Source: Marinosulfonomonas sp.
GTDB lineage: Bacteria; Pseudomonadota; Alphaproteobacteria; Rhodobacterales; Rhodobacteraceae
Assembly: GCA_022712735.1 (NCBI GenBank)
Contig: JAFLKA010000057.1
Coordinates: 1 to 5,908 of the forward strand
Length of the DNA stretch: 5,908 bases
Direction: 5' to 3'
The notes under the pieces are model-generated. The model was not told the DNA's origin. It saw nothing but the letters and a program-made list of their open reading frames with translations, and searched no databases. Below are positions 5,608-5,908 of the stretch, in pieces. Each line of letters starts with the position of its first letter. The stretch's first letter is position 1. The position numbers and the translations under genes are program-made.

Positions 5608-5908
5608 ATGTCTTACATGAGCCATATGAGCATTCGACCGATCATTCTCCATCCCGACCCGCGCCTGAAAAAGGTATGCGCCCCTGTTGACGGGGTGAAT
5701 GACGAAATGCGCAAGCTGGCCGAAGATATGCTGGAAACCATGTATGACGCGCCGGGCATTGGTCTGGCCGCGCCGCAGCTGGGGATTTTGAAACGTCTGA
5801 TCGTGATGGACTGCATCAAGGAAGAGGGGGCTGACGCGCAGCCCATGGCGCTGTTTAACCCCGAGGTTATGTGGACGTCCGAGGCGCAGAATGTTTACGA
5901 GGAAGGCT
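5608..5908 (+). CDS. def: Peptide deformylase, N-terminal part, cut by the window edge
   Basis: Peptide deformylase is a metalloenzyme that removes the formyl group from the initiator Met of nascent proteins at the ribosome. The visible part includes SIRPIILHPDPRLKKVCAPV, the typical N-terminus, and motif I, GIGLAAPQ. It ends in VYEEG with a lone T, exactly where motif II (EGCLS, with the metal-binding Cys) should continue. The metal-binding HExxH motif lies beyond the edge. Three in-frame ATGs occur at 5608, 5617 and 5626. The start at 5626 gives the usual MSIRPI beginning and places motif I at residues 44-51, close to its place in E. coli Def. Only 5608 has a plausible, though weak, ribosome-binding sequence (AGCGGGG, 5595-5601, spacing 6 nt). 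I give the longer form and leave the choice open. The gene is read divergently from patB. Confidence 0.93.
   Translation, partial: MSYMSHMSIRPIILHPDPRLKKVCAPVDGVNDEMRKLAEDMLETMYDAPGIGLAAPQLGILKRLIVMDCIKEEGADAQPMALFNPEVMWTSEAQNVYEEG

Overview
The window looks like an ordinary chromosomal segment from an alphaproteobacterium, most likely of the Rhodobacterales (Roseobacter group). This rests on three things: an aerobic-type cobalamin set (CobL, CobI, CobJ, CobM), the alphaproteobacterial look of the peptide deformylase N-terminus, and moderately GC-rich coding sequence with NNG/NNC-biased codons. The assignment is inference from protein character, not from a marker gene. I see no mobile elements, CRISPR arrays, RNA genes or compositional islands.

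Positions 1-3384 (+ strand) are the 3' part of a corrin-ring operon. The tail of cobL is followed by cobI, then a long CbiG-CobJ fusion, then cobM. Every junction overlaps: cobL/cobI by ATGA, cobI/fusion by 10 nt, fusion/cobM by ATGA. The set should therefore be one transcript with coupled translation. In the aerobic pathway CobI makes precorrin-3A, CobJ converts precorrin-3B to precorrin-4 with ring contraction, CobM makes precorrin-5, and CobL methylates and decarboxylates precorrin-6B. The precorrin-3A oxidising step (CobG or CobZ) is not encoded here. The fusion instead carries a CbiG module, whose classical role is in the anaerobic pathway. This mixed architecture is the most interesting point in the window, although CbiG-CobJ fusions are already known.

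Positions 3385-3468 are a short spacer with a possible promoter. It precedes a 115-residue protein of unknown function (3469-3816, +). That gene converges on the next one with the two stop codons directly abutting.

Positions 3817-5528 (- strand) hold a two-gene unit read right to left: a MalY/PatB-type PLP-dependent C-S lyase, then a membrane-anchored YkuD-family L,D-transpeptidase, joined by a TAATG overlap. A 79-nt divergent spacer (5529-5607) separates them from the 5' part of def (peptide deformylase, +), which runs off the right edge just before its catalytic Cys motif.

I found no convincing undescribed system. The items worth a second look are the CbiG-CobJ fusion in an aerobic-type operon, the unassigned 115-residue protein, and the coupled lyase/L,D-transpeptidase pair.
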